Source: Paraspadella gotoi (lineage: Eukaryota > Chaetognatha). From it: a stretch of DNA of 64,000 bases. The stretch spans positions 15,058,835 through 15,122,834 of the forward strand of contig CM119266.1 of NCBI GenBank assembly GCA_051294375.1. Reading direction: 5' to 3'. Numbering within the stretch: the first letter of the stretch is position 1; each line of letters starts with the position of its first letter. The notes below the pieces were generated by a model, which saw nothing but the letters and a program-made list of their open reading frames with translations, was not told the origin of the DNA and made no database searches. Made by a program: the position numbers and the translations under genes. Below are positions 13,511-25,213 of the stretch, piece by piece.

Positions 13511-16159
13511 GAAGAGAGAGAGAGGAGAAGAGAGAGAGGGGGGGGGTTGTGAAATACTTCTCGAACTCTCCGAAACTATCATGTCGCCGAAAATTTTCGA
13601 AGCAGACTTTAAAAAAATGTGGTTCGGGGAAAAAATTAACGCGTCTCCTGGGGAAACGACGACGACAACGAATGACGACGGACGAAAACGACGACAACGA
13701 CGAAAGAGGAAGCTGACGCCTCGAAAATTGGACAGCGACGCGAACGAAATCGCGACCTCTTTAATCTCTCGTAACGCCGGGCCCTGTGTACGCCACATGT
13801 GCGTTTGACGTTAAACGCGCGGGTTGAGTTCAATGCCGCGTTTAGCGCTAAAAACGAAGCGCGCCAATCGGGCGGTAACGCACATCGAAATAAAGAATTA
13901 ATGGCCACCGCTTCGGCGCCGGAGTTTTCCTTTCTTTCCTAATTCCTGGCGGTGGTGGTTTGTGGTGGTGGTGAGGGTGGTGGATGGTGATGATGGTGAA
14001 TGGTGGCGGAGTTCGTTTCGGTTTTGAAAGCCGAAAGAGATAGAGAGTGAAATAAAATTTGTAGTCTCGGATTCGATTAAGTCCGACGAATCTGACCTAC
14101 TTTCCTCATTTTTCTTTCTTTCTCTTTTTTTTTCTATTTTTCTCGTCGTTTTGTCCTTTTTTTTTTTTAAATTTGGCGTTTTCGGTTTTGGTTCCGGATT
14201 TATTTTTCCATCAAATTTTTTTTTTCCTTTTCAATATTTTTCCTTTTTTTTTTTTGGTTGCGCGAGTTGCGACGAAGAACAAAAGCAGGACAAAACGAGG
14301 CAACGGAGGACAAGCGACATTAACCGGAAACACCGACAGCGATGATAATTGTAACGACAACGAAATCTGGCCAACAGTCGCGGCAGTGATCACTCGACGA
14401 GAATAAACAAACGTTAGACATCCACAGTGAAAGCGGGAACGACGAATGACGGACGAAACGACGACGGACACGATGGCGACGACGTTGACGCCGTTACTAA
14501 CGAACGCAAAAGACGGTAACGATTCCCGGTTCCTTTTCACGCATACACACCCACAACACAGCTCCTTCGCGAATCCACACACAAAGGGAAAAAGTCGAAT
14601 AAAAAAATTACAAACCGATGAATTGATTTCGCGTTAACCCTCCTTTCGTCGTCGTCGTCGACGAATGAAAAAAAAATTGAAGAGAGAAAATTGGAAAAAT
14701 TGCAAAATTGCAGGCTTACTCGAATTTCGTCTCTCTCTCTCTCTCGTTTTCTATCTTTCTCTTTTTTTATCAAGTTCTAGGACTTAAAATCCTTTTTTCC
14801 CTTCGCTTTAACCCCGGCCCATCACTTTTAGGAAGGAAATCTCTCTCACTCTCCTCAATCTCACTCACTCACTCTCTCTCTCTCTCTCCTCCTTCTCTCT
14901 CTCCTCTCTCTCTCCTCTCTCTCTCTCTCTCCTCCCCCTTCCCTCCCCCTCCGTCTCCCCTCCCCTCCCCACCCTCCCTCTCCCCTCCTCCTCCATACTC
15001 CCCCCCTCCCTCACCCCTCCCCTCTCCCCCCCCTCCTCCCCCCCCATCCCCCCCCCCCGTCACTCCCCACTCTCCCCCTCCCGCCCCGCCCTCTCCCTCC
15101 CCACTCCCGACCCACCCTCATCCCCCCCTTCGCCCCTCCCACCTCCCCCCGCCTCTTCTCTCTCCTCTCTCTCGGTCCCTTCTGGGCAAAAAGAAGCGGC
15201 GGCCAATTACTTTTTTTCGCTTCACACGCGCTTCCAAAAAATGGCTCAGCGGAGGTCGCTTTTTACGATGCCCCTCCTCGGCGCTTTCCCCTCCCCCCTC
15301 CTCATCCTCTTTAGCTTTCCCTTTCCTTTCTTTTTTTTTTTTCTTTTCTATTCCATTTCTTTTCCCTTTTTTTATTTTTTTCCTCTAATCATCCTTTTCC
15401 CCTTTTTTTGTTTTCTCTTTCTAATATATGAAATGTGGTAGCACACCAATAGAAAAATTATTCATTATTTATAAAATAAGCTATCTTGTCCTGACCTTTG
15501 GAACAGGCTTTGTGGTGGTTTAAGGCCTCAATCACTCTTACAAGAATATATCACATCGCTGTTCCGCTGCAAGCTTTATGTTATTATTATCATTTATGTT
15601 CCATTTAATTTTTCTCATATTTTGCTCCTTTTCTTCCCTTCTTTCTCCTCCCACTCTCTGTCTCTCACACATCCAAAGTCAAGGGTTTAAGTAAAAAGCA
15701 AACCAAAGACATTTTTTTTTCCTTCGCCTTCAAAACAGAAACCGAACGGCCCGACAATGCGTACAGCACGCAATGCTAAAGATGCGTTACAGCAGCGATG
15801 CTAACGATGCAGCCGGTGACCGAGGCTAGTGATGAAACTGTTAACAGTAGATGCATGTAAAAAATGGACCGAAAGAAGAATGCAAAGAATTCCGAGTTTA
15901 AAACAGAAACCAATTACTGTGTGAAGTGCTGAAAGACGGGAATGAACGATAAATGAATGATCAATACCGGCAAATTTTTTCACACAAACAACTTTTCAAA
16001 GTCAGAATCAACACGGAACAATACAACCGCCATTGACACTCACCAAAAATCATGCAAAAAAACAGACGCTTTCCTTTCTCGATAAGAAAAAAATGACGGA
16101 ATTTAACGAGGAAAAAAAGAAACTGGTTAAAGGAAGATTTCGAAATGGCGTGACCTGAC
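12826..16159 (-). other. Left-arm copy of the zfh2 intron after exon H; no gene
   Basis: Minus-strand counterpart of 39512-42740. It holds GA/CT tracts, GAC-repeat patches and A/T runs. 14850-15180 is an expanded, C-rich, degraded version of the GA tract at 40305-40395 of the right arm. The proline/serine ORF over it (14708-15388) is an artefact of that tract. Confidence 0.7.
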
Positions 16160-16387
16160 CGGAATCGTCGAAGGCAATTCCTCGTTTGTTCCCCTGCACT
16201 CTTTGACTGAAAATCTCTCCGTGGATGTCGTCGTCGCTGTGGACGTTTTGGCCTCCTCCAGCTGCATCTCTGCCCGGAACAGCGACTCGTTGCGCTGAAG
16301 CTGAGGCTGCGGACGTGTTGGAATGAGACTTCAGCTTGGCTTTGGTCGAGTATGTTCACAGCGCGCAGTGATAGTAACGACTCCTCG
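16160..16387 (-). pseudogene. zfh2: Left-arm copy of zfh2 exon H
   Basis: 228 nt against 215 nt in the intact exon. The acceptor (CTCTTCCAG read on the minus strand) and donor (G|GTCAGG) are kept. Extra bases break the C2H2 finger frame. Confidence 0.85.
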
Positions 16388-16604
16388 CTGGAAGAGGAGG
16401 GAGGCAATAAAATTGTTAAATATTATCATCTACAATGCTTGCCGTTGCCTTGCCTATCTTTTCTTAGTTCCATTTTTTGAGTCATTATTAGTACTTGTAT
16501 ACTTGGTAATTTTTCTAATAAGTCGTTCACTATATTCTTCCTATTTTTTTTCTCAATCCTCGCAAATATCTATTCTTTTGTCTTTATAATCTTCCAAAAA
16601 CAAC

Positions 16605-16861
16605 CTGTTGACGAGCGACTCGCTGGACTGCCGATGCCGGAAAGAGTTTGGCCGTTGCTTCGTGTCGCGCGTTGGTCCGCATGGAGCTCAGTTTAATGTA
16701 CGTTGGTGTAGTTAATCGCAGGCGTTTGCACTTGACTTGCAACGGGGTTCGAACAGAGCGGGAGTATCTTGAGGCGGCCACTCGTTTGGACTTGTTGCCG
16801 CTACGCGATGTGTTCACCAGCTCAGAGACGTTGAAGTGGCTGTCCCGTCTTGCAAGTGGAG
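16605..16861 (-). pseudogene. zfh2: Left-arm copy of zfh2 exon G
   Basis: 257 nt against 248 nt. The acceptor reads CTTAAACAG and the donor position AACAG|GTTG; several one-base insertions shift the frame. Confidence 0.85.
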
Positions 16862-16999
16862 CTGTTTAAGAGGGAAGTGCCGGTTGCAGTTAGTAGAATG
16901 AAGGGTTTGGTCACTTTGTGATTTAACTCACTGAAATGTCTCAAACATTGGTTGACAGAGTGAGCAAGCGAGCCATATCAATACGGTAAATCATTCTAC

Positions 17000-17224
17000 C
17001 TGGAAATTTGGCTCTGAGAGTTTGTCTTGTATTTGCAGAGAATTGCAGTGTAGTTTTCCCTCCGTTGACGGTGAGATTCTCGTGTTCGTTGTGGCCCATC
17101 GATCGAGAGACATGGTGTTGATGCAGGACGTCCACGCTGTTCGCTTGCTCGAACAGGTTGCCATATGCAGCAGTGAACACTTGGCCGGTTTCGTTTTTGT
17201 TGTTGCTCGACGAAGTCGCTGCAC
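17000..17224 (-). pseudogene. zfh2: Left-arm copy of zfh2 exon F
   Basis: 225 nt against 215 nt. The donor reads CCAG|GTAGAA and the acceptor CACTTAAG. Frameshifted by small indels. Confidence 0.85.
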
Positions 17225-17296
17225 CTTAAGTGTAAATGAATATTTTATTTCTTTATATGCTAATAAAATGGAATAAATAATTTATCGTCGATTAAC

Positions 17297-17849
17297 TGGA
17301 ACAAGCAGCTTTCAGAGGCAAACAAGTCCGCCGGCAGTCGGGTAGCGTCGTAAGCCCTCGAGCCAGGTCGCGCTGAGAATCCATGGGGGCGTCGGCGGCC
17401 GCGTGGGGCGAGCTCAGAGCCCGGGGACCCGCGCTGAGTGGCTCAGGCGACGAGGAACGTTCCGGGGCTGCCCGTGGCTGTTGTTGTTGCTGAAGCTGCT
17501 GCAATGTGGTGTTGCTGCAAGCTGAATCTGTTTGCTGGTTGGAGCTGCTGCATCGAAGAAGCGCTTGGGCCTGGTTGTAGGCGGCCATTCGGCAAAGGCC
17601 GGGTTACTGGATCTCATGGGAACGCCCAAAGGCCGCCGCGGCCAAGCATCGGGTTCAAACAATGGGCTCGCGGGCATGAAGGGTTCAATTTGAAAGACCC
17701 TCCTGCAAGTTGCTTGAGTTCTGCTGAAGCACCATACATGTTGTGGGTGTGCTTCTTCCGATGTCATTGGATGCGAAGGGTTTCGAGCCACGTTCCCGTT
17801 TCGTAGTTGCAAAAAGACGTCAAGCGCCAGGTCGGTTTGGGTTTTTGTT
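17297..17849 (-). pseudogene. zfh2: Left-arm copy of zfh2 exon E
   Basis: 553 nt against 532 nt. The acceptor CTTCTAACAG is identical to the intact copy and the donor is A|GTTAAT. Indels are scattered through the finger and the Gln-rich part. Confidence 0.85.
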
Positions 17850-17973
17850 CTGTTAGAAGAAGTCAGAAGGTATTTAAAATTTATTTTTTATGAAGGATTT
17901 TTAAGTTAAAAGTTTATCAAGAGTAAATTAAGAACTAATAGATTGCGTTTAAGCAACAGATTTCTTCCTTTAC

Positions 17974-18115
17974 CTGTTGTCGCCTGGCGGCTTTTTCCGG
18001 CGGCGGCGTTTCCGGTTCCATTGTTCAACGCCGGATTGTTCGTTTCGGCGCCCCGGCGCCCTGTTGCGGGAGCGGCGTCCACAGGGCTCAAGTCGTGACC
18101 TCCGTTTTGCAGTTC
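17974..18115 (-). pseudogene. zfh2: Left-arm copy of zfh2 exon D
   Basis: 142 nt against 138 nt. Both splice sites (CTAACAG acceptor, CAG|GTAAAG donor) match the intact copy. Confidence 0.85.
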
Positions 18116-19164
18116 CTGTTAGACGGATTTATACTTTTTTGTCTTTCGGTAATAAATTGTATTTTTTTCCCTTTTCTTATTTGGTCATTTATCTAGTTTG
18201 GATTATAATTAATTTTGCTAAAAGAATAATTGGCGTTTTTCAAATTAATTCTCTTTAAACATGTAGTAAATAAATTAAGAAAGAATATATGATACTTCTA
18301 TTCAATCATTCGTTAGTTCTATGCTGATATTTCACTTTATTAATTCCTTTTTTTTCTTATTTTCTGTTTTTATTTTTATTCATTTTGTTGTAATTGTAGT
18401 TTTATTTAAATATAGTTATAAAATTATCATTACATTATCAAATTATTATTTGTGTTATTATTTAATAAAAATTTCCAACTTATTTAAAAACGATAAATAA
18501 GGAAAATTCAATTTTTTTTTGTAAACTCTACCACGCACGTGAAAATAATGAAGACGATCAAAGTCGGAATAAAGAAAGAAAAAAAAAGAAATAAAGAAAA
18601 AAAAAGATAAAAAGGAAAGAAAGGGGGAAGAGTGGAAACGAAACAAAGTTGGAAGAGGAAAGAGGAAGAGAAAAAGAAGAAAGAAAAACGAGTTTAAAAC
18701 CTCAGAAATGTTTTTTACCCCCGCGAAACCCTGACGAAACTATTACGGTCGAGATCGCGGCAGTAACAGGTCGTCCGTCGTCGTAGTCGTCGTCGTCGGT
18801 CGTGCATCGTCGGTCCGGTGAAAACACTTTCGAACGATAGACGCTCGAAAAAAAACAAATTGGCGGCAAGGAAAAAAAAAGAGATTGACGCTCGGAAGAT
18901 CTGTGACAAGATGTAGATCGACGGAAGCGAAAGATAGGAGCACGACAACCAGACGGGACGACGACGACGACGACGACGACGACGAATCAGATGATGACCT
19001 TTTGTCGCAGACGGATGACGACGTCGACGACAAAGCAAAGCGACGAAATATAAGCGACAACATACGCAAATTATTATTATTATTATTATTGTTATTATAA
19101 TTTTATTATTATTATAATTATTATTATTATTATTATTTTATATTATTATTAATTATTATTATTA

Positions 19165-19214
<50 letters not shown>

Positions 19215-19354
19215 ATTATTACATGCTGTACTAAATTCTAGTCCATCAGAGTAGTATTTTTTTTTCGTTTTTAAACAAACTATTTTCTTGAAAATAAATA
19301 GGGAAAATATTTCAAGAATAATTTTTGTATACATAACAAAAATATAAACTCCGC

Positions 19355-20632
19355 CTGCACGTTGTTTGATGTGCTTGTCGGACTGCATGTGAATGGAGAG
19401 ATTGCCCTTGGTCGTGGTGGAGGTAATTGCGATGTCACAACAACCGGTAATGGCTTTTGTAGTCCACAGTGTAGGCCTCGCCCTGGCCAGTTTTTTGGAA
19501 TGTGCTTGGTCCGAGCGAAGGCAATAGACGCATTGGGAGTCCGTTCTCTCTCCGGATGCTTCTTCTCCTTCATGTGGATTTCCCAGCGTCTCCTGGTATT
19601 TTGTAGTGCAGTTGCACTTGGGACACTAAAGCGATCTTGGCAGCTGTTCAGCGAGTGCATCATGGGAATGCCAGGCGGGAGGCCGACCCGTGCAGCTTGC
19701 GGCGCTGGCGGCAGCGGCCGCCGGGGCCAGCGGCCCGAGGATCAAATATCAAATTTAGGACAATCGACGCCCGAGGGTTTCCCTTCGGGGTGAAACGGAG
19801 CAGGCCCAGGTGAGGCAGCGAGAACGGCAGCGACGGGGCGCACGCGCGCGAGGGACCAACGACCCCGCTGAAGGATGGGAGTGGCGGCGGCCCGCGCGCC
19901 GCCGCCTCCTCGCACCGGAAATTCGTTGAAAGTTAGAGTCGTAAGGTTGACGCGCGTTTGAAAGAGACGCCTCCCTCGAGGCGTCGGCCGGCGACGCGAC
20001 GAGGGCGCCGCCCTCCGACGTCGACCGCCATCCGTCGTCCGCGGCGTGGTTCATTCCCGCATACTTGCGAAGCGGCGGCCGCGGAAGCGCGGTGGGCGGG
20101 GCAACGAGCGGTCCGGCCGACGCGGCGAGCTGGAAAAAGAGTCGCTCACGGGTTGTTGTTGTTGTTTCCGTGACGGCGCTGCTGCTGGCTGATGCGCTAG
20201 AAGACAAAACAGAGGAGGATAAAGGCTAAGCCGCCCCTTGACGACGGCTTCGCCCGACGAAGCAATGCTAGCTAAAGGGGAAGATGAAAGTGACGCTACT
20301 ACTCAGACTAGATAAAGATCATTGTTGACGAGGCTGCTACTACCGCTACGCTCCGCTAAACGCTACTACAGTCCGAAGAGGAGTTATCCTTTAGCACCGG
20401 AGGGCGCGACCGCCCGAGATGCCGAGCGCCTTGACCGTCGACGGCCCGTCGGGGCGGCGAGGGGGGAGCTAGACTACTGGGGCGGGAGGCCGGATTCTCT
20501 TTGGCGAGGTTGAAAGCGACGGGGCGAGTAGGCGGAATCGGCGGTGGAAGGGCCGAAGCCGTGAGTCGGGCGTCGGGAAGCGGAGGCCGGGGAAAAAAAA
20601 AACAGAGGCGGGCCCTGGCGAGAGTCGCGTCC
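19355..20632 (-). pseudogene. zfh2: Left-arm copy of zfh2 exon C
   Basis: 1278 nt against 1249 nt, the largest exon copy. The acceptor is GCTACAG and the donor GTGCAG|GCGGAG. The copy therefore independently shows GC, not GT, at the donor. Finger-coding parts are recognisable but shifted between frames. Confidence 0.85.
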
Positions 20633-20896
20633 CTGTAGCCATAATAAAATATATCTCTTTTATGTCTTTTTCGATATTATCTTTGCCTTCGCACACTTAT
20701 AAAATAATCGTTATGCATTAAGTGAAACGGGAAATATTAATGATCCCGGCAACCTCAATTATGATATCTGTTGATATTATTTTAGCTTATTTTTAAAAAG
20801 GGCTACTTTGTTTTGGTTTGAATATATTTTTTAGTTTTTTTACCCAATCAAATACAAAGTTTTTTTTTTAAATTAAGTATATATATATTATAGTAT

Positions 20897-21144
20897 TGTG
20901 GCGGTATATTCACACCGCTCACGTCCACATCCTCAGCCAATCCATTGGCTTCAGAGCGGGGAACACACCATCCCAGGCGTAGTGTTCCATCACAGTCCTA
21001 ACGACTTCCTCTGCGTTGGCAAGCGAGACCGTCCTAGGGTAACCGCGCCAGTGACTGAGGCGTCACTGAGGGTCGGAAGCCCCAAAAGCCAACAGTGAGA
21101 TGCCCCATCCCAATGGGCATCACAGGCAACCCGCTGTTTGCCCA
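20897..21144. repeat. Left LTR of the TRIM-like element
   Basis: About 248 bp. Its first bases form a short hairpin (GGCGGTAT with ATACCGCC, clearer in the right LTR). It is separated from the primer-binding-like site by TAAG. Confidence 0.8.
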
Positions 21145-21380
21145 TAAGTGGTGAGCCCTACTATCGAACACCGCAACCTTCTCAGGGTACGCACGACAAA
21201 CGCCTATGCCCTGCCGACATTCGGGTTACGCTACGACAAACGCCTTATGCCCCTGGGGTACGCTACGACAAACGCCTATGCCCCCACAACTCGCGCTCTC
21301 TCTCTCTCTCCCCGTATGGAACATTCTTGTCAGACCCTCTCAGGCTTGAGGAACTGAGTGATGTCTTGGCCCGGGGATCC

Positions 21381-21625
21381 TGTGGCGGTATATTCATACC
21401 GCCTCACGTCCACCATCCGTCAGCCAAATCATGTCAGAGGGGGAACACACCATCCCAGGCGTAGTGTTCATCCACATCTAACGACTTCCCTCTGCGTTGG
21501 CAAGCGCGACCGGTCCTAGGGTAACCGCGCCAGTGACTGAGGCGTCACTGAGGGTCGGAAGCCCCCAAAGCCAACAGTGAGATGCCCCATCCCAATGGGC
21601 ATCACAGGCAACCCGGCTGTTGCCA
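21381..21625. repeat. Right LTR of the TRIM-like element
   Basis: About 245 bp. It differs from the left LTR by a few substitutions and one-base indels, of the same kind and rate as the surrounding noisy arm. The true divergence between the LTRs may therefore be close to zero, implying a young insertion. Confidence 0.8.
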
Positions 21626-21772
21626 TAGTATCAAATAAAATTTGACGAGACCAATAATAATTTCCGATCAGCATTACTTTGTTCACAATTCTTCACTTTC
21701 CACACTGAATCCCCTTTCCACCGACCAAAAAAACAACCATGCTTCAGCGCTTCACCCACCCACCACAACTAC

Positions 21773-22729
21773 CCGCATCCGTTGGCATCGACGTCTCCAT
21801 CTCCGTTGAGCGCGTTAAGCTCGAGGAATGCATAGAGGCTCCATGGTCTTCCCGAGTCCCTGGATGATGCGGAGACGTTCTTGTTGGCGAGATTGTCCTT
21901 CTCCCTGTCGATGAGCGCATCCGTGTTCGCCGATGGCGTGGCGACGAAGGATCGAGTGTAGCCGAAAGAGAGTTTGCAGATGAAGCACATGAGATCGGCT
22001 TGAGGGCGGGGTAGACGTCGGAGAGCGTCCGACCGCCCGGAATTTTCGGCGGTGCGCCGGTCTCCTTGGCCACGGGGTTTTTGCGCCGCCGGAGAACATC
22101 TCGGTCGAGCGCGGCGGCGTCGGCCTCGGCGTTCTTTTTACGCGGAGAGGCGGGCGAGGCGTCGTTACGCCGTCGATGTTTTCGACGTCCGTCCGTTTCC
22201 GACGGCGGCGGCGCCGGCGGCGGCAGCGTCTCCGGCTGTCGATCCGGAACCGCGAAACGTCGTAGACGCGGTAACTGTGCATGATAGGCGCCTCGGGGCT
22301 GGAGGGGGGGCGGGCGGCGCGGCGGCGGCGCGAAGGCCCTGTCGACGCCGGCGCGCGTCCTCCGTAGACCCCGCCGTAGAGGGCGTAGCTCCGCGAGACG
22401 TGGAAGGCGAGTTCGATCTGCGGGATGGACGGCAGCTGCGGCAACCGCAGCAAGTTGCGCGCTGCGGCTGTCCACAATGCTGCCCTCCTGCCGCAGGGCC
22501 TCGGCATCGTCGTCGGAGGCGCCTCCGATCGCCGGCTTCGATGATGTAGGCGGAGCCGTCGGGGATTGTAAATGATCTTCCCGTCGAAGGTCTCCACGTC
22601 GCTCGGGGCTTCCGAGGCGTCGTCCGGATGCGAATCGTGGAGGCGGCGGCGCACCGGCGGCGGCGAGGCGGCCGGCGGCGACGCCGGGGGAGAATCGTTT
22701 GTTGAAGATCCTCCAGGTCCAGGACGTGC
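21773..22729 (-). pseudogene. zfh2: Left-arm copy of zfh2 exon B
   Basis: 957 nt against 964 nt. The donor reads CGG|GTAGTT and the acceptor CAAATTAG. Long minus-strand ORFs over this region (21744-22814 and others) are frame-mixed readings of the GC-rich exon and should not be taken as separate genes. Confidence 0.85.
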
Positions 22730-23239
22730 CTAATTTGAAAGAGAGGGTGTGAATGGAACAATTACGATTTTGCATTACATTAATCAATTTAGGTTTTCTC
22801 CTCGCAAATGTCAAAACGTCTGGTCACTATAGTTTCTGTTTATCCCGTGAAGTTGATCAAAGCTCATTAAGTCCATTAAATTCAACATACGCCGTCGTAG
22901 TTTTGACATTAGTTCTCATTTTTTTTTAAAAATTGCAAATCTCATTTAAAAGTAACATTTATTCTCTCTCTTTGAGAACTGCCATTTTTCATACTTAGTT
23001 TATTGAAACAACGATAGAGCGGCCTAATTCGATTAGAGGCGCAATTAGCTGCTTTAACCCATTTTCTCCCTTTTTCCGTCCTGAAAAAAAAACCCGACAT
23101 TGGAGAAAATGTTCGATTAACTGAAAGTGTTGTTTTAATTAGGAATAATCATTCGCGAGCGCGTTTCAATTTCCTCTCTCTCTCTTCTCTCTCTCTCTTT
23201 CTCTCTCTCTCTCGTCTCTCTTCTCTCTCTCTCTCTTCT

Positions 23240-23278
<39 letters not shown>

Positions 23279-23677
23279 GTTTTCAATGTTTCATTACGTT
23301 TTCCTTCGAAATTCCTCTCCTCGTAAATCAATTTCATTAATTCCGAAACACGAGAGTGAGTTAATCAGAAGAATCAAAACAAACTTTTTTTTATCTTTCT
23401 TCTTTCTTTTTTTGACGAATGACGGAACGATGGAAAGGTAAGTTCGAAACGTGTATTTTCTCGGGAAACGACCAGCAATTACTTATTCGATCCGTAATAT
23501 ATAAAGTAATCGATGTCAAGTTTTAAATAGCATACGAGATTTATGCAGGAAACGAACGTCCAAAAAAGTTTTTATGTTAAATTCGGATTTTTTTTTTTTT
23601 AATAAAACGGTTTGGACGGTTGAAACTAAATGAGCTGATAAAGAAAACACTGTTGATTCCAGTCCCGACTGACTTAC

Positions 23678-24795
23678 CTAAAGTCTCTGTTCGTCTGCTG
23701 GCGACGGCGTTGGGCGACGGCGCCGGTCGATCGGTTCTTCGGGGCGCCGGTGGGCGTGGTTTCTTCCGACGGCGTTTGGGGCGGTGGCGTTGGTCGGTGA
23801 AGGCGACGACGGCCGGTTTATGACTGCTTTTGCCACCTGCCGACGCCGTGGAATTGAAGCGCCGGGTGTTGCGGCGGGATGGCGGCGCCGGATGGAGACA
23901 TGGAACTTCGTCCGACGTTGTTGTTGTTGTTATTAACGCCGGTTGTTCGAGATGACGACGGTTGATAATCTTGCTGCTGCGATAGTTTGTACTGTCGTTG
24001 TTGTTGTTGATGATGCTGTTGCTGCTGCTGTTGTTGAATGCAGCATGTGAAGGGTACGGACGACGACGAAGGTTGAGACTGTTGTAGGGGGCGGTGGAGT
24101 GGGAATCGGACAGAGACGACGACGAAGACGACGACGACGGTGAAAGAAACTGTTTATGTCGTTGGTTCTGAGCGCCGGGGCCGCGAGCCCCCGTCCGCGG
24201 CCCACCCCGGCGTTCGCCGGGCGAGGGAAAGTTTCTGTTACAAGGGACGCCGAAGGGCGGCGGAGGCGGCGGCGGCGGGCGGCGCCGCCCGGTTGAATCA
24301 CCCGTAGACGAGTTCGAAAGCATCAACAGCATCGCAGTCCGTTAGGTCAACCCGATCGAAAGCTCCGTTGGTGTTTTGTTGTTGTTGTTGTTGCAATTGT
24401 TGCTGTTTTGCGGCGTCCAGGTGCCGTACTGATTGTTGTTTGCCCACTGAAGTCGTTGTTGACTGCCGGCGTAGAATTCGGTAATTGGTTGTTGTTGTGT
24501 TTGTTGTGTTGTGATGATAGGTTGTTAGTCCAAGCCATTGAAAGTGTTGCCGAAAGGCAGAGGGGAATCGAAGGTTTGGGTTTGAATCCGCACCGACGGA
24601 CGCCGGTGACGCCGGCGCCATCATCGTGGCGTCGGCGCTCGACGTCGCCAGGCGACCCCGCTCCGACGACAGGTCCGACGTCGAACGGGGCCGCTTTTGC
24701 CGCGACGGCTGCTGCTTGCCGCTGCTGCTGCTGAGACCGCGGCGGAAGGCTGCGGGGGATCTCGGTCATGCGCTCCTCCGCCAGAGGTCCATCAT
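23678..24795 (-). pseudogene. zfh2: Left-arm copy of zfh2 exon A with the start codons
   Basis: 1118 nt against 1111 nt. The paired ATG ATG start is conserved at 24795 reading down, followed by the Met-Asp-Leu-like beginning. The donor TTTAG|GTAAGTCAG is intact. Gln- and Ser-coding runs differ in length between the arms. Confidence 0.85.
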
Positions 24796-25127
24796 CGGTC
24801 TCGCGTCGGTCTAGGCGATCATGCCGACGACGGCGAACGGCGAAGACGACGAAGACGGCGGCCGGAAAATCGGCATCGAGCATCCGGAGGCGGCGATATG
24901 AAGGAAAGTGGGATGAACGGGCGATCGAAAAAAAGACGGAGGCGGCGGGCGGCGGCGGCGACGCGGCGCGCGGAAAGGTGATGATGATGATGTCGTTTGA
25001 AGTAGATGGCGTTGATTCGGTTTTTTGTTCAAGCATACCAAATACCCAAGCATGATTTTTTTTCTGGTTTCGTTGTTACATATTGTCGTAAATTAGATTC
25101 GTGGAAAAAAAAGAAAAAGGAATCCGG

Positions 25128-25213
<86 letters not shown>

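Larger units (their letters stand above)
20897..21625. mobile_element. TRIM-like non-autonomous LTR retrotransposon, 729 bp, left arm only
   Basis: Two direct terminal repeats, 20897-21144 and 21381-21625 (about 248 and 245 bp), are nearly identical. Each starts TGTGGCGGTATATTCA and ends TGCCA or GCCCA, giving the TG...CA ends of LTRs. The 6-bp target duplication TAGTAT flanks the element at 20891-20896 and 21626-21631. The right arm has TAGTAT once at the same place (about 34938 on the opposite strand), which is the empty site. The 236-bp interior is too short to code. It starts with a primer-binding-like TGGTGAGCCC at 21149 and ends with a weak purine-rich CCGGGGATCC before the second LTR. 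It contains three copies of a CGACAAACGCC-TATGCCC unit. Size and layout fit a terminal-repeat retrotransposon in miniature. Family not recognised; strand not decided. Confidence 0.85.
16160..24795 (-). pseudogene. zfh2: Inverted second copy of zfh2 exons A-H with frame-breaking indels
   Basis: All eight coding exons of the + strand gene recur here in order on the minus strand, with the same splice junctions. Summed exon length is 4758 nt against 4672 nt in the intact copy. The 86-nt excess is spread over seven exons as one- and two-base changes, so no exon except perhaps the shortest stretches stays in frame. Introns are copied too, so this is not a processed pseudogene. Insertion-biased small indels without large lesions look like raw long-read error more than neutral decay. 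It is either an unpolished duplicate of the same locus (an assembly artefact, or another haplotype) or a real inverted duplicate sequenced badly. It should not be counted as a second gene without read-level evidence. Confidence 0.85.

Noticed and set aside
14708-15388. 226-residue Ser/Pro/Leu-rich ORF on the + strand
   Set aside because: It is the translation of an expanded, degraded CT/C tract whose right-arm partner is a plain GA repeat. No domain or splice support.
20897-21625. Full LTR retrotransposon with coding genes
   Set aside because: Only 236 bp lie between the LTRs; there is no room for gag or pol and no related ORF nearby.
21744-22814. 356-residue minus-strand ORF
   Set aside because: It overlaps the inverted copy of zfh2 exon B in a mix of frames. 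Indels and GC-rich codons keep it open by chance.
16160-24795. A second functional zfh2 paralogue
   Set aside because: Every exon contains frame-breaking small indels while introns and splice sites remain nearly identical to the first copy. This fits an unpolished duplicate better than a divergent working gene.
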